From Atriophallophorus winterbourni (Eukaryota; Platyhelminthes; Trematoda; Plagiorchiida; Microphallidae), in NCBI GenBank assembly GCA_013407085.1, contig JACCGJ010014956.1, positions 20,224 to 84,223 of the forward strand: a stretch of DNA of 64,000 nucleotides, read 5' to 3'. Each line of letters opens with the position of its first letter. Position 1 is the first letter of the stretch. The notes under the pieces were generated by a model that was not told where the DNA came from, searched no databases, and saw only the letters and a list, made by a program, of their open reading frames with translations. Of this stretch, positions 43,584 through 56,654 are shown piece by piece. The position numbers and the translations under genes are program-made.

Positions 43584-45164
43584 AATATTGTTACGTGTCA
43601 AATGTTGAGTTGAGCATCATGAACATGGTTGCCAAAGAAAAAATGGTTAACACGTGATTTTAATCTTCTTAAAATTGTTTACTTATTTCCTTGAAGAATT
43701 AAATTTGCTTGTTAATTCATGCCGACGTTTGACTGTCGTCTTCGGGCTATCTAAGTTTCTCAGATAAACATAGTTTGAGTGGGCTCAACCAGATGAGAAA
43801 CAGTGGAATACTGGTAGAAAAAGTATACCTTAAATCGAAAAAATCAGCTACACTAAAGCGTTGATCGATCGTTGGTGTTGAATCATGATAATTTCCTGTC
43901 ATTGGCAGTAGCACATGTGCATTTAATTAGCTGTTTATGCTAGTTTTCGTTGCTCGGCGCTTTTTCTGGATCTGTGTATTATGTATGTGGTGTCGATGAT
44001 AATGATGTAGTGGGAATGAAGCAATGAAGTCAACTTCCATCTAGAAGACAAGCAGAACCATATTTAAACAACAAATCTGTTGGCTCGTTGTTCCACATCT
44101 ACTCTTTGGATTTGGATTTTAGTAAAGATACCGCCTGCGATGGTTCGTATAACGGGGTGAAACAAGAATATATTGCAGGCAAAGCTCTGCCATGATCTAA
44201 CTGAAACATTAACCATAATTCGATGCCTCGGTATTATAGCTAAAATACATTTTGCCTTCATCGTGTACACGAATGATTCACCAATGATTTTAGAGTGATT
44301 ATTCGGAAGTAATTGGCAATTTTTGATAGATACATTCCTGCTTTTGAAACAGAAAATCTTTAACGATATTCACTTCGGTTGAAGTGTACAACGCTACGCA
44401 AAACAATGTTCCACACTCCAGTCCGTTAGACGGGGTAAATATATCCAAACTACCGTTGAACCCTTTGTTTCCCTAGCGGACCTGATGCTTAAGCAAGTTT
44501 GTTACTTCCCACACGGCTGCAATGCCACAGGAACCTGCGTTTCAAGCGTGCAGCTGCGAGTGTAAACGCTTTGTTGGTTCACAGTTGCGAAAGCATGAAC
44601 AGATGAGTAAAAGAAAAGTCAAAGAAGCTTTGGAAGGATGTGTTTTAAAACCCTGTAAAATATTATCGAGATAAGTCTAAGTAGTAACTGTAGCTGTCCT
44701 CTACACTGCCTAATGCCGTTTCCCGTGTAATGCGATTTCTTTGGGAGAAACGCCTGGTGTATGGAAGTGATCATTTGGCGTGTTTGATCGGAATTTACTT
44801 CACTTGAACAAACATTTCAAAGTTTATCAACAATCTTAGCCAGTAAGCTGTTGAGTTAGTGCGAATAAATGAAATTTCGGTGAAACAAAAGGCTTAAATA
44901 ATATTATTAAATATGACGAAAATGAAGGAAGTCAGCATATTTCATCGTAATATTGTGGTGATCATTATAATGAACAAAATTTCTTTCACAAAAAGTGTAG
45001 AAATATAGATTGTTGAAGGCTTAAAGTTGAACACTCGAGTTTTGAGTTCATTTTAACGTCCGTGTGATTCCACTATCAAATCGGACGTTTATGATCAAAT
45101 TAGTTTTTCAATTCGGGTCCACCATCCATAGAGGAAACAGTTAATAACAGATAGATGCATGTAA

Positions 45165-45312
45165 AAAGGTGTATACTTGAATGCCACTATTACATAGGGT
45201 TCGCACAACGAACCACGATGTTCAAACACAGAATCACAAAGTGATTCTTGGTCAAGCACTCAAGGCGCTTGTGGATGACCAAAGTGATGTGTTGCGGGGG
45301 ATGCAAACAACA
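45165..45312 (-). mobile_element. Hammerhead-family repeat, copy f, without the ribozyme part
   Basis: Plus strand: TATACTTGAATGCCACTATT, GGGTTCGCACAACGAACC, GAATCACAAAGTGATTCTTG, GGCGCTTGTGGATGACCAAA and GTGATGTGTTGCGGGGGATG. It is the body of the unit; the ribozyme-bearing end is missing. Confidence 0.78.
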
Positions 45313-48190
45313 CATCAAGATAGATGCATGTGTTTTTTTAAACTCTGTGTATACCGGATTAGCATGTAGCGTGCTTTCGTGTGGTTGATCAGGGCTTAAT
45401 GTGCGAAACGCATCCAGCGCGGTCATCCATTTTGTCATGATACCCGGATTCGGATCAAAAACTCCTCATGCGCAAATGTAATGGGAATTTGTTCAGTTGT
45501 GCACAATATATTCCTAGCACCAAGTATTCATTTGACATATAACTTTGGCCGCCGTGTGACGGAAAACAATTGCGAGTAGACAAAAAACCGATTATATGTT
45601 CGTTTCGCATGGACACTCAGTGTAGTCAGCGGTGATTTTGTCATGCATACGAACATATTTTATCTCCTTACAGACTGGCATTATCGAGCTGCCATACCTT
45701 CTATTCATTTTTAATTGCAGCTTCCCTTGAAATGCTTGGAAATTCTTTACACGGGTTTGTTGGTGTCATTCTGCAAAAGATCTTGTTGCTCAGTTAGACA
45801 AAAGAGCTGTAGATAGTGAAAAGCTACACTGAACAATGAGCAGCGGCTAAAAGACAAGCCCGTGGGTTTTGGTTATTATTTTAGTTGTTCCATCTAAAGT
45901 AGATTCATTTGCTAACTTCGGTTGAATAGTAGCTGCGGTGCTCTTGTGAGGAATTAACTGTTCGTGGTTCTAGCAATCCATGGCAAACCATTGTCAACCC
46001 ATCGAATAGCAGTTCATCTACGAGGACAGCTGTTCCTGGGCGTAAACAGTGGTAACTGCGTCAGCAACAGACCAGCTAGCATATACATATATCGCTGGCT
46101 TCTTTTTCGTAAATCTTTTTTCCACAACACATTTGGCGCGTGACAAAAAGTTTTGTGGGTGGATACAATGAAGACACTGGCTGGTGTTTTAAAAGAGTTG
46201 TCACGGGCTACTGCGATTAACAACTAAAGTGTACACAATTAATTAATTTTATAATACAGGAGAAGTTATTCTGAAATGCTCCATTTCTGTGGATTCCTGA
46301 TGTGAATACGCTATTCCGTAGTATGTATTGATAGAGGCGTTTAAATGAACAATATATTTTCAATCGTGCGAAATGTTCTGAATAAATTGCAACCTATTTT
46401 AATTTGCCACTTTTTTCTTGTATTTCCACCAACTGACTGGTATCACATTGGAGACAGGCGGAAAGATTGGTTTCCCTGAGCGAATGTCGGAAATTAAACT
46501 GCAAGACATTGCACACCGTGACGTATATGGAGTGATCTCAATTTGACCGTTGGCATACTATCCACCGGAAATCAACATCTTAAGCCAATTTCAAGGTCCG
46601 AGGAGTGCAATCGAATACGCAAGCATTCAAGGACTTGCACTATTCCACTATTGAATATCTGTTTTACCCTTGACTCTGTGACGAAAGCAATCACGCGAGC
46701 GGAATCTGGTTACGTCAGAGCTCGATAAAATTTGTGTCAAACCATGCGTTATATGAATGTTCCTATTGAACGTTCGGAGGTTTACATGAGTTAAACCTAT
46801 ATACACCTTCATCTTGGAGCATTTGTTAAGCTGATTTATTTTTCTGCTTCGCGTCTGTGCTTTGGGGTAAATGAAACGGTATAGAGGCGAAAATGTACAA
46901 TATTAAGCATTAAACACCGAAAAGGGTCCGAGTTTTCTAGTTGCAACAAGGGATGTTAAAATTTCACGCATTGGTATGATAAACGTTGAATGTTGCGGAA
47001 CTTGCAAAGAAATTTACGTCCGTCCACCGTAATGAACTGTGTTCCTGTGCACAACAGCGTTCTCGTAAGATAGACGACGAGATGATAGTTTAGCGTTAGC
47101 CGTTGAATGAGCTGCCATCAGTGCACAATCTTGATGCGTTGATGGATAATAACTCGCCATAATAAGATCACACTTCTCCTTTGCGTCAGACAAAATAAGC
47201 TGGCCTTAATTCGTTTGCGGGCTTTCTCGCAAACATAACCAGTTTGACTATAGTAGTACTAAGGCAGTACCATTTTGTAAGGTTACAAGTAATTCGATTT
47301 CTACAAAAAGATATATGACCGGAACATTTCGCTGCAACAGTAGAAACCATGTAAATTTCATTTTCGTGAACCAGGCTCTATCGCGACAGATTAATAAATT
47401 GACGTCAAACTCGATTTAGATAATTGTCAAACACCAAACATGAAAATCAAATAGTCAAACGAGCGTGAACATGGCACCATTTATCTTACATCAAGGTGAG
47501 AACTAACAAGTTTGAAGAAACGATTGTTTGAGAGGAGAACGGTGAACTGAACACGCTTCCCAGTGGTTCATTTGGCGCTCGTTTCAACCAGGGTGAGTAT
47601 CGAACGGTTTACCTTGTCTTAAGTAGCTTTCGTGAAGTCGAATTGAGTGCTGCTCAGACGTTCACTCATTCTGGTCTTCGTCGTACAACGAATGCGTCTA
47701 ACTCTACAGAACTAGGTGAATCGCTAGATGCATTTAAATCTCACCTTGAGCAGTGTGACGGTTAAGCTGTTGCCTCGTTGACGGTATGTCTGTAGACAAG
47801 GTCGTTGCGAATAATAAAATGGTACTTGGTCCCTAGTCCAACGATTAAGGTTGTTATCATGTTATGCAGAAAGTGATCTTTTGAGAGTCGATAATGGGGT
47901 GGAAAATATAGCGATATATTTAGGCAATAGACCAGTGAGACGTTGTTCTTCATATGCCCGTAGAGTTTTAAAAAAACCGCGGAACACAAATGGCGGCTGG
48001 TTAGTAATGTGCTTGATGAGAATTCGATGAAAATGGGTAAAACCGAACGCAACTCAATGCGAATCATGTATGCACATAATATTTTGAGAGAAAAGGACCT
48101 TTTATACGAACAGTGATCAAGCAAAGAAGGATACGTTACAGCTTTGGAATCACTCTTCCGAATGCCTGTGCTCAACCTAACTGGATTGTG

Positions 48191-48192
<2 letters not shown>

Positions 48193-48250
<58 letters not shown>
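48193..48250. repeat. (AT)n microsatellite
   Basis: 58 bases of perfect AT alternation. The Tyr/Ile runs it creates in translated frames are artefacts. Confidence 0.97.
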
Positions 48251-48252
<2 letters not shown>

Positions 48253-48362
48253 GTGAATCACAATCCACAGCGCAAATCACTTCAATGCAAGCTACACGTA
48301 AATGTACTAAATTAATAAAAAAAATTATATAGAACGTTAATGATCGAATCGGGGTAACCTAC

Positions 48363-48800
48363 CTGTTTATTTATTCGTTAATTTCCAATGACGGCAAATG
48401 CTCGTGTTCGATGGACATTGATTTTGGAGGAGTGTGCGGCTGCTGCTGCCGCCGCTGCTGCTGCAACCGCCTGTCCTCCCTCCGTCGTGTGATCATTTCC
48501 AACGCGGGGGTTGCAACAATTCGTACATGCGTGAGTGCATGGGTGTGTAGCGCATTGCTGGGTTCTACCGACGCACCGCGCAGACACTATAAAGCTTGCC
48601 TGAGAAATGCGCCGGTCAACGCCACGTTGCAGAGGGTGACCAACGGACGTGATCACGCACGCACTCACGCTCGCACGCACACATACACACACACGGGATA
48701 CGGAAGGCACGTCTAACGCATGTAACATTTGTCGGACTCTCGGAGTGAAACACACAATCTTGTGACCTGACGCGCTGATTGGTTGTTCACACGGACCGCG
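48363..48800 (-). promoter_or_regulatory. GC-rich island with a candidate noncoding first exon of the receptor
   Basis: On the minus strand a good donor (AAACAG then GTAGGT) sits at 48363/48362, below a GC- and CpG-rich stretch with a GCA/GCG repeat (near 48425-48470) and alternating CA/GC runs. GATTGGTTG at 48777 is a CCAAT box on the minus strand upstream. This suggests a promoter plus untranslated exon pointing toward the receptor, pairing with the acceptor at 39195. The exon start is not defined. An alternative is an unrelated noncoding transcript. Confidence 0.35.
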
Positions 48801-51059
48801 GGTGAAGTATCTGTTTGAATTACAACCGATAATCACACGCATACATAGAACACACCCAAACATTCTTCGAACGGTTGACACAAAACACTACAGCCGAGCT
48901 TATTCATTCACTGCCCTAGATAGTTGGCGTTTCAGATCGATTCAATTGTTACGTTACACACACCGCGTGACCGTTGCTAGGCTGTGAACATGTTACGTGT
49001 AACGCGAAATGAGAAGTAGGTGCGAAATGGTCGCGTGCCCACAATGACAGTGTAGGTTGCCATTTTTCTGGATGAAACGTAAAAACGGCGGTGTAATTTG
49101 CAGTAGATATATGCGCGTCTGCGTGAGATTCTATCAGATCTTAACATAAAAATGTTAACAGATATTTACTCCAGATAGCAGGGACAAGATTATTGCACTT
49201 GGCATCCTGTTCTGCACCATTTGGGTGCTTACGATCAAGAAGCACCTTTTGTGAAAAAAAGTTCAAGATGTATTCGAGAATCAACATTTCTGTTCATCAC
49301 GAGATGTGCCTCTGTATTACGTGGTCTATCGGCGTCCGAAGTAGCGAGACCAAATTGTGCCCTTCAAGAGAGTGAACAAATAGACCTAAGGGGAGCAGCT
49401 CTCAGCGAAACCAGTCGTAGACAGCTCGCATCCTCAACTTTGGAAGTCGCTCGAAGAAACACAGCTAGAGAGAATCGTTTCAACAGCCTCATTATTGCAA
49501 CGTGTGACATTCGGTAGTGTGACAAACAATTTTCTCACTATGAGTGGTTGTATCAGGAAATTATTTATTCTAATTAGTCTCATGCAACTATTGCCTTAAA
49601 ACAAATTTACCTAATATTCGCTACTGGGAAACCTATGTATTAAGTGGTGAGGAGATGGGCCCAATACAATACACACTTGGTGATCTTGTTGTCGAATTTT
49701 ACCAGATAAATTGCGGTTTTATGTTCAACGATGCCCGGAATGAGGTGGCTGACAGATTCAGCCCACATTGAAAATGATCATCTAGTTTAACTTTGGTTAC
49801 TGTAAGCTAAAGTGGAAGAGGTTGAGGCATTAGAAAACCAGTGCAAACGTTATAAGTGCTGGGACATGGATCTTCAAGTCATGGTAACTAAACTAGGTCC
49901 TAAGTTCCAGCATAGCGGATTGCAGCTTATCAAGCCCCTGGATCAAAAACGGTCAGGTGCAGGTTTGCGGTTTCTTACGCATGAGGCGGGGTAGTTGATA
50001 TTATTCCGTCCTCTTAAAAGAGCGTTATTCTGACGCAGTTAATTTTAGATCATTACCGCTATAAACTTTTACACAGTATTAGGGGAATTAGTGTCTATCT
50101 TATTTTTCCCAAAGATGCAACCACAACGCGGATCGGGCCACGAAGCTGTCGATTGAAAGTCCCACATGGTATCTACAATTCCACCGCGGTAATCTGCAGG
50201 GCGTCTTTGGGACTCTGATATGGCTATCTTCCTCCCATCGCATACAAACTGCCTGAATTGTGGTTGTGGGTTATATAAATGTAAGCAGGTGCAGTGGATT
50301 TGTGTGAATCGTTCGTTTTTGCGCACAAATTTGAGTTTATATTTCATTCGTGCGAATGCAAATGGTTGGTCACGTTGTTCTTAGCGAACAATGAATTCAA
50401 AGTCATAGTTTGTCCACCTCACTGTTGATATACCGCAGTTATAGAACCTGTTCGTACTACCCATACGTGATTAGTCCAAAAAGTAAGAAACCGTTTGTTT
50501 TGCAAGAATATTGAGAATGGGTGAGAGCATGGATGAGCTCATTTTTAGCTAACATATCTATCATTAGCTACGTAACTATCTTCTTACGCGAATGACAATA
50601 AACTGAGAGACGTCAGGTACAAGATAGAACGACTCTAACCTAAATCCAAAAGTAGAAAACGATCAACCTACTACTTTTAGTTCACAAAGGTTGGATGACA
50701 TTCCTCGTTCAGGCGGAATGGCTTTCTGATCGAGGAAATCGTACATCACCGTGCTAGTAGAGCTGACATCATCAACGGCTAACTATCGTCGAGTTAGCAG
50801 TTGCGTTTAACGAACGTGTTGTGACACCACTTATTTTAAGAGTAATTTACCGCAAGCATTATTTTATTTTATTGAAATATCTTTGAAATTAACTTGATTC
50901 AGATCAAACATGACTTTGAGATGAATAGATTATTCCTAAATGTATTCGATTTTCTAATAAGCGGTCACTGGAAAAAACTAGCTATTCACCGTCAATTTTC
51001 AAGACAATGTACAGAGTCAATTTCAAATTGAATAATAGTACGTATGTACAATAATGCAG
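48801..51059. other. No gene recognised
   Basis: An open plus-strand stretch at 49193-49517 is a little GC-richer but resembles no family known to me. The rest is AT-rich unique-looking sequence. Confidence 0.5.
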
Positions 51060-51260
51060 TAGTTCTGTTCTGTGAAAATAAGACCTTGCAAAATTCATTT
51101 GTCACTGATAGTGAGCTGCATGTGGAAATACACTGGATTCTCTCAGCCATTTCTATTCTCTTCACTCGTATCTATCTACGCCTGTGCAACCTGATGGAAT
51201 CATAGCCCACGTACACTCTATGACTGAGCGGAAATTTGCCTAGATCAGGCTGTTGATATC
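51060..51260 (+). mobile_element. SINE with CATA tail, copy 8
   Basis: GATAGTGAGCTGCATGTGG, ATACACTGGATTCTCTCAG, TATCTATCTACGCCTGTGC, AACCTGATGGAATC and TTTGCCTAGATCAGGCTG follow the SINE order. Its tail continues into the 400-bp tetranucleotide repeat. Confidence 0.78.
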
Positions 51261-51632
51261 ATACACACACATACACACATACATACATGCATGCATACAT
51301 ACATACAGGACCATACATACATACATAATACAGACAGACATAAGACGACATACAGTAACAGACATAATACATGATCATACATACATACAGTAAAGACAGG
51401 ACATACAGACATACATAAGACAGACGATACAGACATACATACATACATAATACAGACATAATACAGACATACATACATACAATAATACAGAGCGAAAGAC
51501 ATACCTACATACCAACATACATACCATAAAATAATTACAACATACATACCACCACCACAACATACTACCAACATTACTACAGTGCATAGCGTACTACCAT
51601 TACATACATACATACATACATCATACATACTA

Positions 51633-51660
<28 letters not shown>
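51261..51660. repeat. Expanded (CATA)n-type tetranucleotide repeat
   Basis: ACATACAT units with scattered ACAGACAT, AATACAGAC and ACCATACAT variants for 400 bases, directly after the 3' end of SINE copy 8. Cys/Met/Tyr-rich frames on the minus strand are products of the repeat. Confidence 0.93.
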
Positions 51661-51663
<3 letters not shown>

Positions 51664-51714
51664 CAAATTAATAGATCTAACGAAGAGCTACTTCTTTTCT
51701 GCTAAACGAAATTC

Positions 51715-52415
51715 GCATTTGTTGGCCTCCTTCAGTCGATGTCGACCGTGGATGTAGATCACCACCGCATGATTTGTTTCATGTTCCACAGACCGATTCG
51801 GGATGAGCAATCTCTCCCGCAGCGCTCGCAACGATAAGCAGAACTCGGTCGATCAACGTCAGTTGCACGCCATGCGGTGTGATCTGCTTTCAGCAGCCAT
51901 GAGCTGTATCTGCTCCTCCCCAGCTTGCAGACGACGCTTTACACAATGCCTCCAATGTGGGCGGTCATAAGCAAGTTCTTCCCAACTCGCCGGGTCAATG
52001 CCAAGAGCTTTCATCTCTCTTTTGCAAACGTCTTTGTACCGCAAGTGCGGTCTGCCCAATGGTCGACTTCCTAATTGCAACTCACCATAGAGTAGATCTT
52101 TCGGAATACGACCATTTTCCATTCTGTAGACATTACAAAGCCACCGCTGGTGGCGCTGTCACAATAGGGTGAACATGCTCTGTAGACCAGCTTTTGAAAG
52201 CACTTCAGCGTTAGTCACTCTGTCCATCCACGATATGTTCAAGATACGACGGATGCTTTGTAGATGAAAAGCATTCAGCTTCCGTTCTTGTTTTGCGTCG
52301 ATGGTCCAGGTTTCACTGTCGTACAGTGAAGCATTTAGTACCCACGCGCAGAATAACATCATCTTTGTCTCTACAGTCAACTTGCGTTTACCCCAAACAC
52401 GAGAGTTCAATCAGG
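51715..52415 (-). mobile_element. LINE 3' end: RT thumb, post-RT region and tail
   Basis: Minus strand from 52410: GKRKLTVETKMMLFCAWVLN, SLYDSETWTIDAKQERKLNA and LQSIRRILNISWMDRV; after a frame change at about 52155, MENGRIPKDLLYGELQ, RPLGRPHLRYKDVCKREMKA and [15 protein letters not shown]. Another shift precedes the Cys motif, which survives as CGR/CSS fragments near 51820. The longest copy of the C-terminal half in the window; two frame changes. Confidence 0.88.
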
Positions 52416-53589
52416 GACAAAATGACCGCTGCTCTGCCAGTAACACCAGGAAAATGGTGCTCATCGATGAGGAGCTGCAAATCGCTTTCTCACGTTGTGA
52501 GATGTGAAATCATTAGCAGTTATGTTGCGCATGCAAATCGATATCGACAGTATAAGAATAATACGGTCACCAAGCAAACCCACTCGACACGGTCTAGAGT
52601 ACCCAGGCACAAGTTTCGCATGGCTTTAATTACCACTTATTCAACATACTCAGTAGTGAATTTCGCACTGGTAAATGTAGAGAAATGTCTTGTAGTAACA
52701 TTCACTATGGCACAACATATCTCTGCAATCGTTTAAATTCCCTTATCTGGTTGAGATTGATTGGGACCCCAGTGATATGTAACTCTTGGTCGATATTTTG
52801 TGCATGCAAAATAGGATGTTTGTGGTTGGATGCTTTTAAGAATTAAATTCGACTGCTCCCGTGTGTAATAAGAAATTTCAAAGACTAGACGGTGGGATGC
52901 GAACGCCTGAGAACCAAAGCTATTGAGGAAACAGGTGTGGTTAACACTCAGTTGAGTGCTATCAATATGCGGTGAATCGTGCTTGTCTTTTGTCGAACAA
53001 ATTATTTTGAAACCGCAACCCCAATTCGTTGTTGCATATGCGGATGAAAATTCCCCATGTAGTGCCACATACATGTCATGCGGTTATAAACCTCGTCAAT
53101 TTTCCCTCTCTATTCTAGCTCCCATGTTATCGTTTACGAACACCCACATTGTGGTTCTTAAAAGAGCGAATGAAGAACCTTCAAGAACACAGACAATCAA
53201 ATTGTATTCTCACAGTCGAAGGATTCAACCATTTAACCTGCCGGCCATTCTCCAGATGCGAGCATGTTGTTCGGTCGACTCAATTAGTCACATGACAGTC
53301 GTGACGTGTATCATTTTGTGTGTCAATTCTGTGAGACCCGAAACGCAAGCGGACGACATGCACAATGGGAAGCGCGCGCGGGAATCGTTACAAATGCTCC
53401 TCTTCAATAACAATCATGCACTTGGACAACTTTCATTGAATTGTTCACTTGGTACATTGGTTAAGAGGTTGAACAACATGGCCGGATTGGTCAAACGATG
53501 ATACTGATCGCAAGCAAGGCCACATCAAGAGAAACTTATTACTTGGACAAAATAAAATTCGAAACGTTCCTCGGGATGTTTTAAGGGGT
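52416..53589. other. No gene recognised
   Basis: A plus frame stays open at 52956-53501 (181 codons, low-complexity-free) but shows no motif, no good splice frame and no sibling. Left unassigned. Confidence 0.4.
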
Positions 53590-53970
53590 TAGGCTAATAC
53601 AAGCCCGGAGAGGTAAACGAAGTAATCTACTTTTCTCCCGGTCATGTTTATCGGATGGCAAACGATCGGAATCCAACAGATCCTTTTAAGGGAATATTAA
53701 AAAACAAGAAAGGCATTCTTTGGGTAGGTCAAAAATGGAGAGCTAAAATCCCATGACCTTGACCCTACGAGAGGCTATCAAATTACTTTTAACCGCACAC
53801 TTCCAAGGGACATTTTCAGGCTAAAGTAAAGTGAATTATAGTATCGAACGACATCAAACGAGACTCCACTGTGTATCGCTGTGTCTGTTACTGCTGAATC
53901 GGGCTGTATAGTCCTGTAAGAAGTTGTAGCGTAGGATTTACAAATATGGTTGACATCGACCGTAATCTCA
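53590..53970 (+). mobile_element. LINE 3' end, strongly decayed
   Basis: GHVYRMANDRNPTDPFKGIL at about 53640-53695 matches the [13 protein letters not shown] block. DLDPTRG and FNRTLPRD correspond to GIDPASW and YDRPHWRHC, and ATCGGGCTGTATAGTCCTG with GTTGACATCGACCG is the tail. Confidence 0.65.
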
Positions 53971-56650
53971 TCAAAAGCATGTATTCAAACCACTTATAAA
54001 TTTCTTAGCGATGAGACCACGTGATTAAATACGGTTTGTTGTGGTTTATCATACAAGGCTAATCATCTCGCATGTATCCTATACCCCCAAACAATAGGGC
54101 TACTCCCAAACCAGCCAGCTTCAATATTTAGTACAGACCTCAGTTTTCCTGCTGAGCATTGAATCTAGGCCTACAGGAATCGATCATCAAGGGATATAAT
54201 CCTGAAAATTATTTTAATAGAGATTGCACACTTGTGATTTCCAGATCAGAAATAGAAATGCCTTTAGTGCGCAAAATAAAGTCTGCAGAGAAAGTAAATA
54301 TGAATGCAACGGAATAATTTTATAAAAATAACATCCTGCATGTTAACTTTAAAAATACTATGCACGAAAATTCATCTGAAATGCTTCGCTAAATTTCCTT
54401 GTTTTCTCGATGCCGATCCAAGGCATATATTTCTAGCTTATACCAAATTTAGGCATACATTTCGTTTTATGTGCTAACGCACTAGGCTTTCTTTGCAACA
54501 TATTTACACATACCTGGCTGGATAACCGCTTATCCGATCAAATGGTGTTCAAGATTTAAAGACTCGACTTACGATTTGAAACCTGCTGTAATGTTTTGTT
54601 CGTCATTTCAGCTTAATTCTGTGGTGAACTTAATATGGTTGCCGAAAGTTCATTTACACTAATAAAGCCATTTTCTGCTTCTGTCATTTTTTCTTTTCCT
54701 TTTTCTAATCAAACATGCTACACGAGGGCTGATCAGAACCCAGTGTTTATTTCTCAAGTGCTTTTCGGTCAGAAGCTTGCACTTTAACCTGCAGTTATCG
54801 CTTATACTTAATATATTAACTTGATTACTCAATAGCTTCCTTGTCTCACAAATTTGAACCAAAGAATTCATTTTATTTTTTGCAGGAGGTTCATACTACC
54901 ATTGATCTGAATTCCAGCCTTCCATGGTGGAAAGATGTTTAAAACTAAACGTTGTTTAACGATAATAAAACTATGAATTTATTCAAAATTTGATCTAATA
55001 CGAACCAGAAAATTTGTCTGGAGATTCCATTGATACGCGACTTCTGAAACGGTTTGGTGCGCATATTTGTTCAATAATTAGTTACTATCTATTATAAAGT
55101 AGTGTAATGTAAATATTTCCAAACCGACCCCGAAATCGTACAGAATACATTGAAAACAGAACGCAATTCGCCATTCGCTACTTTCTCTATTCATGATAGG
55201 TTTGAGATGCGATTGATTCATGATAAATTCAGTTTTCGTTAGTCCAGGTTTCACCGTCATAGAGTAAGGCATTTCGTACGCAAGCGGATTTTACAATCAT
55301 TTTGGTATTCACTAACAACTTGCGGTTGCTCCCAGGAAGCGATTTCAAAGAACCAAGATTACGGATGCGCAGCTAATCAGATTACCGTTTTTGGTGTCCA
55401 GATTGAGGTTTTCCATGATTCTGCTAAGTACCAAAAGAAACATTAAGAGCACTTGCGAAATTCAACCGACGAGGCTTCGTTTTTATCATCTCCACACTTC
55501 CCTGAACTTATTTTCCTGCTGCGCAGGTGCACATGCTCCGACATTCCTGAAAATGAATATAGTAAGCGTTCTCAACTCATTAAACTGGACATAATCAAGA
55601 ATCACAACGGCTTGTTATGGGGAAATTACCTGTGGCAACTTCGCCTGCCTACAATAGGCTGATTCAGACTTTAAAATCCCACACATTGAAAGTCGTCTGC
55701 TCATGCAATACGAAAAAAACCCAGGGAGCGAATTCAAGACCCCGGCGTTCAATAAATTCCATTTATTCCATTCTCGTTTTTTAACGCTGAGGCATCTCTT
55801 TCACCTTCAGGTACTGTTTCATTCGGAGCTTTTACCTCAACTATCGACAACTGAAGTGATTTTCATGTTAAAGCTGGATGTATATGTACATACAACTGTA
55901 AATATTTTAATATTGTCAACGCTGAATTCCAGAACAATCCGCAAGTGATTTATGTTACAGTGAATGTGACTTCCACCGTGTATTCATACAGCACCACATA
56001 ATTTTAGCGTACTACATCAAACTGCTTCCTTACTCTGTGCTCATTTCTGTCGAATTTCGTGCAAGTTTACTACTCCGAAAATTATTCGAATTTAATCACT
56101 TTTTCACCAAACACACCGCATCACCGGTTTTGTGCAATTTAAACTTCTTCTTCTTCATCATTAAACAGATATAGTGTGATTAGCTTACGGGTGCGTTGCT
56201 TGTAGGCGTCTTCTGTCTTGGGAAAATAAAGTGGTCGTAAGACCGGATAATGTTATGTGTTCTTCGCCAATTCTTTCTTTTTTCTTTATAATAGAGTATA
56301 CCTTTGGTGATCGGTGAAGAGAGTTCGTCATTTCACAGTACAAGGGCTCAACTGGACAACATTTCAAAAATCAGACCCGCAACGCGACTTTCTAACTAGT
56401 TGTCTGTTTGTTGCCTTTTACAAAAGTGATTACGAACAAATTATGCTGGAAAATATTTATGCCCAAATTTTGGTGTTTAACGTTGTGGCAAATATTCCCA
56501 TCATTACGTGACTCTATGACAAGGAGATCAGATCGGTTGGACGACCACAACAGATGTTGCTGGCTCCTTCTCGATTGGTCGGGCATATGACGCTACTCAA
56601 ATGTGCCAGTCTGGAGCAACATTCATGAAGGCTTAATCGCGATCGGCCAA
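53971..56650. other. AT-rich region, one LINE fragment
   Basis: 55240-55345 minus strand reads RKLLVNTKMIVKSACVRNAL and LYDGETWT, the RT thumb block also seen at 52380-52290. Otherwise nothing recognised. Confidence 0.6.
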
Positions 56651-56654
56651 AAGG

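Larger units (their letters stand above)
39197..48362. other. Region upstream of the receptor start: probable 5' UTR intron or intergenic
   Basis: Contains a worn hammerhead-repeat trace (39281-39400), a decayed RTE-like LINE (41080-42610), an unassigned open stretch (43225-43583), a partial hammerhead-family repeat (45165-45312) and the (TA)n run at 48193-48250. No gene recognised in 39420-41050, 43600-45150 or 45320-48180. Confidence 0.55.

Noticed and set aside
47762..48280. Long minus-strand frame with alternating Tyr/Ile
   Set aside because: Translation of the (AT)n microsatellite fused to random open sequence.
48378..48881. Minus-strand frame of 167 codons with a ten-alanine run
   Set aside because: The Ala run is a GCA/GCG repeat and the rest has no family pattern; a donor site interrupts its end. 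Treated as part of a possible untranslated exon.
51245..51652. Cys/Met/Tyr-rich minus-strand frame of 135 codons
   Set aside because: Produced entirely by the ACAT/ACAG repeat array; all frames through it are low complexity.
52956..53501. 181-codon plus frame as a gene
   Set aside because: No recognisable motif, no splice-consistent neighbours and unlike the codon flavour of the real exons; kept only as unassigned.
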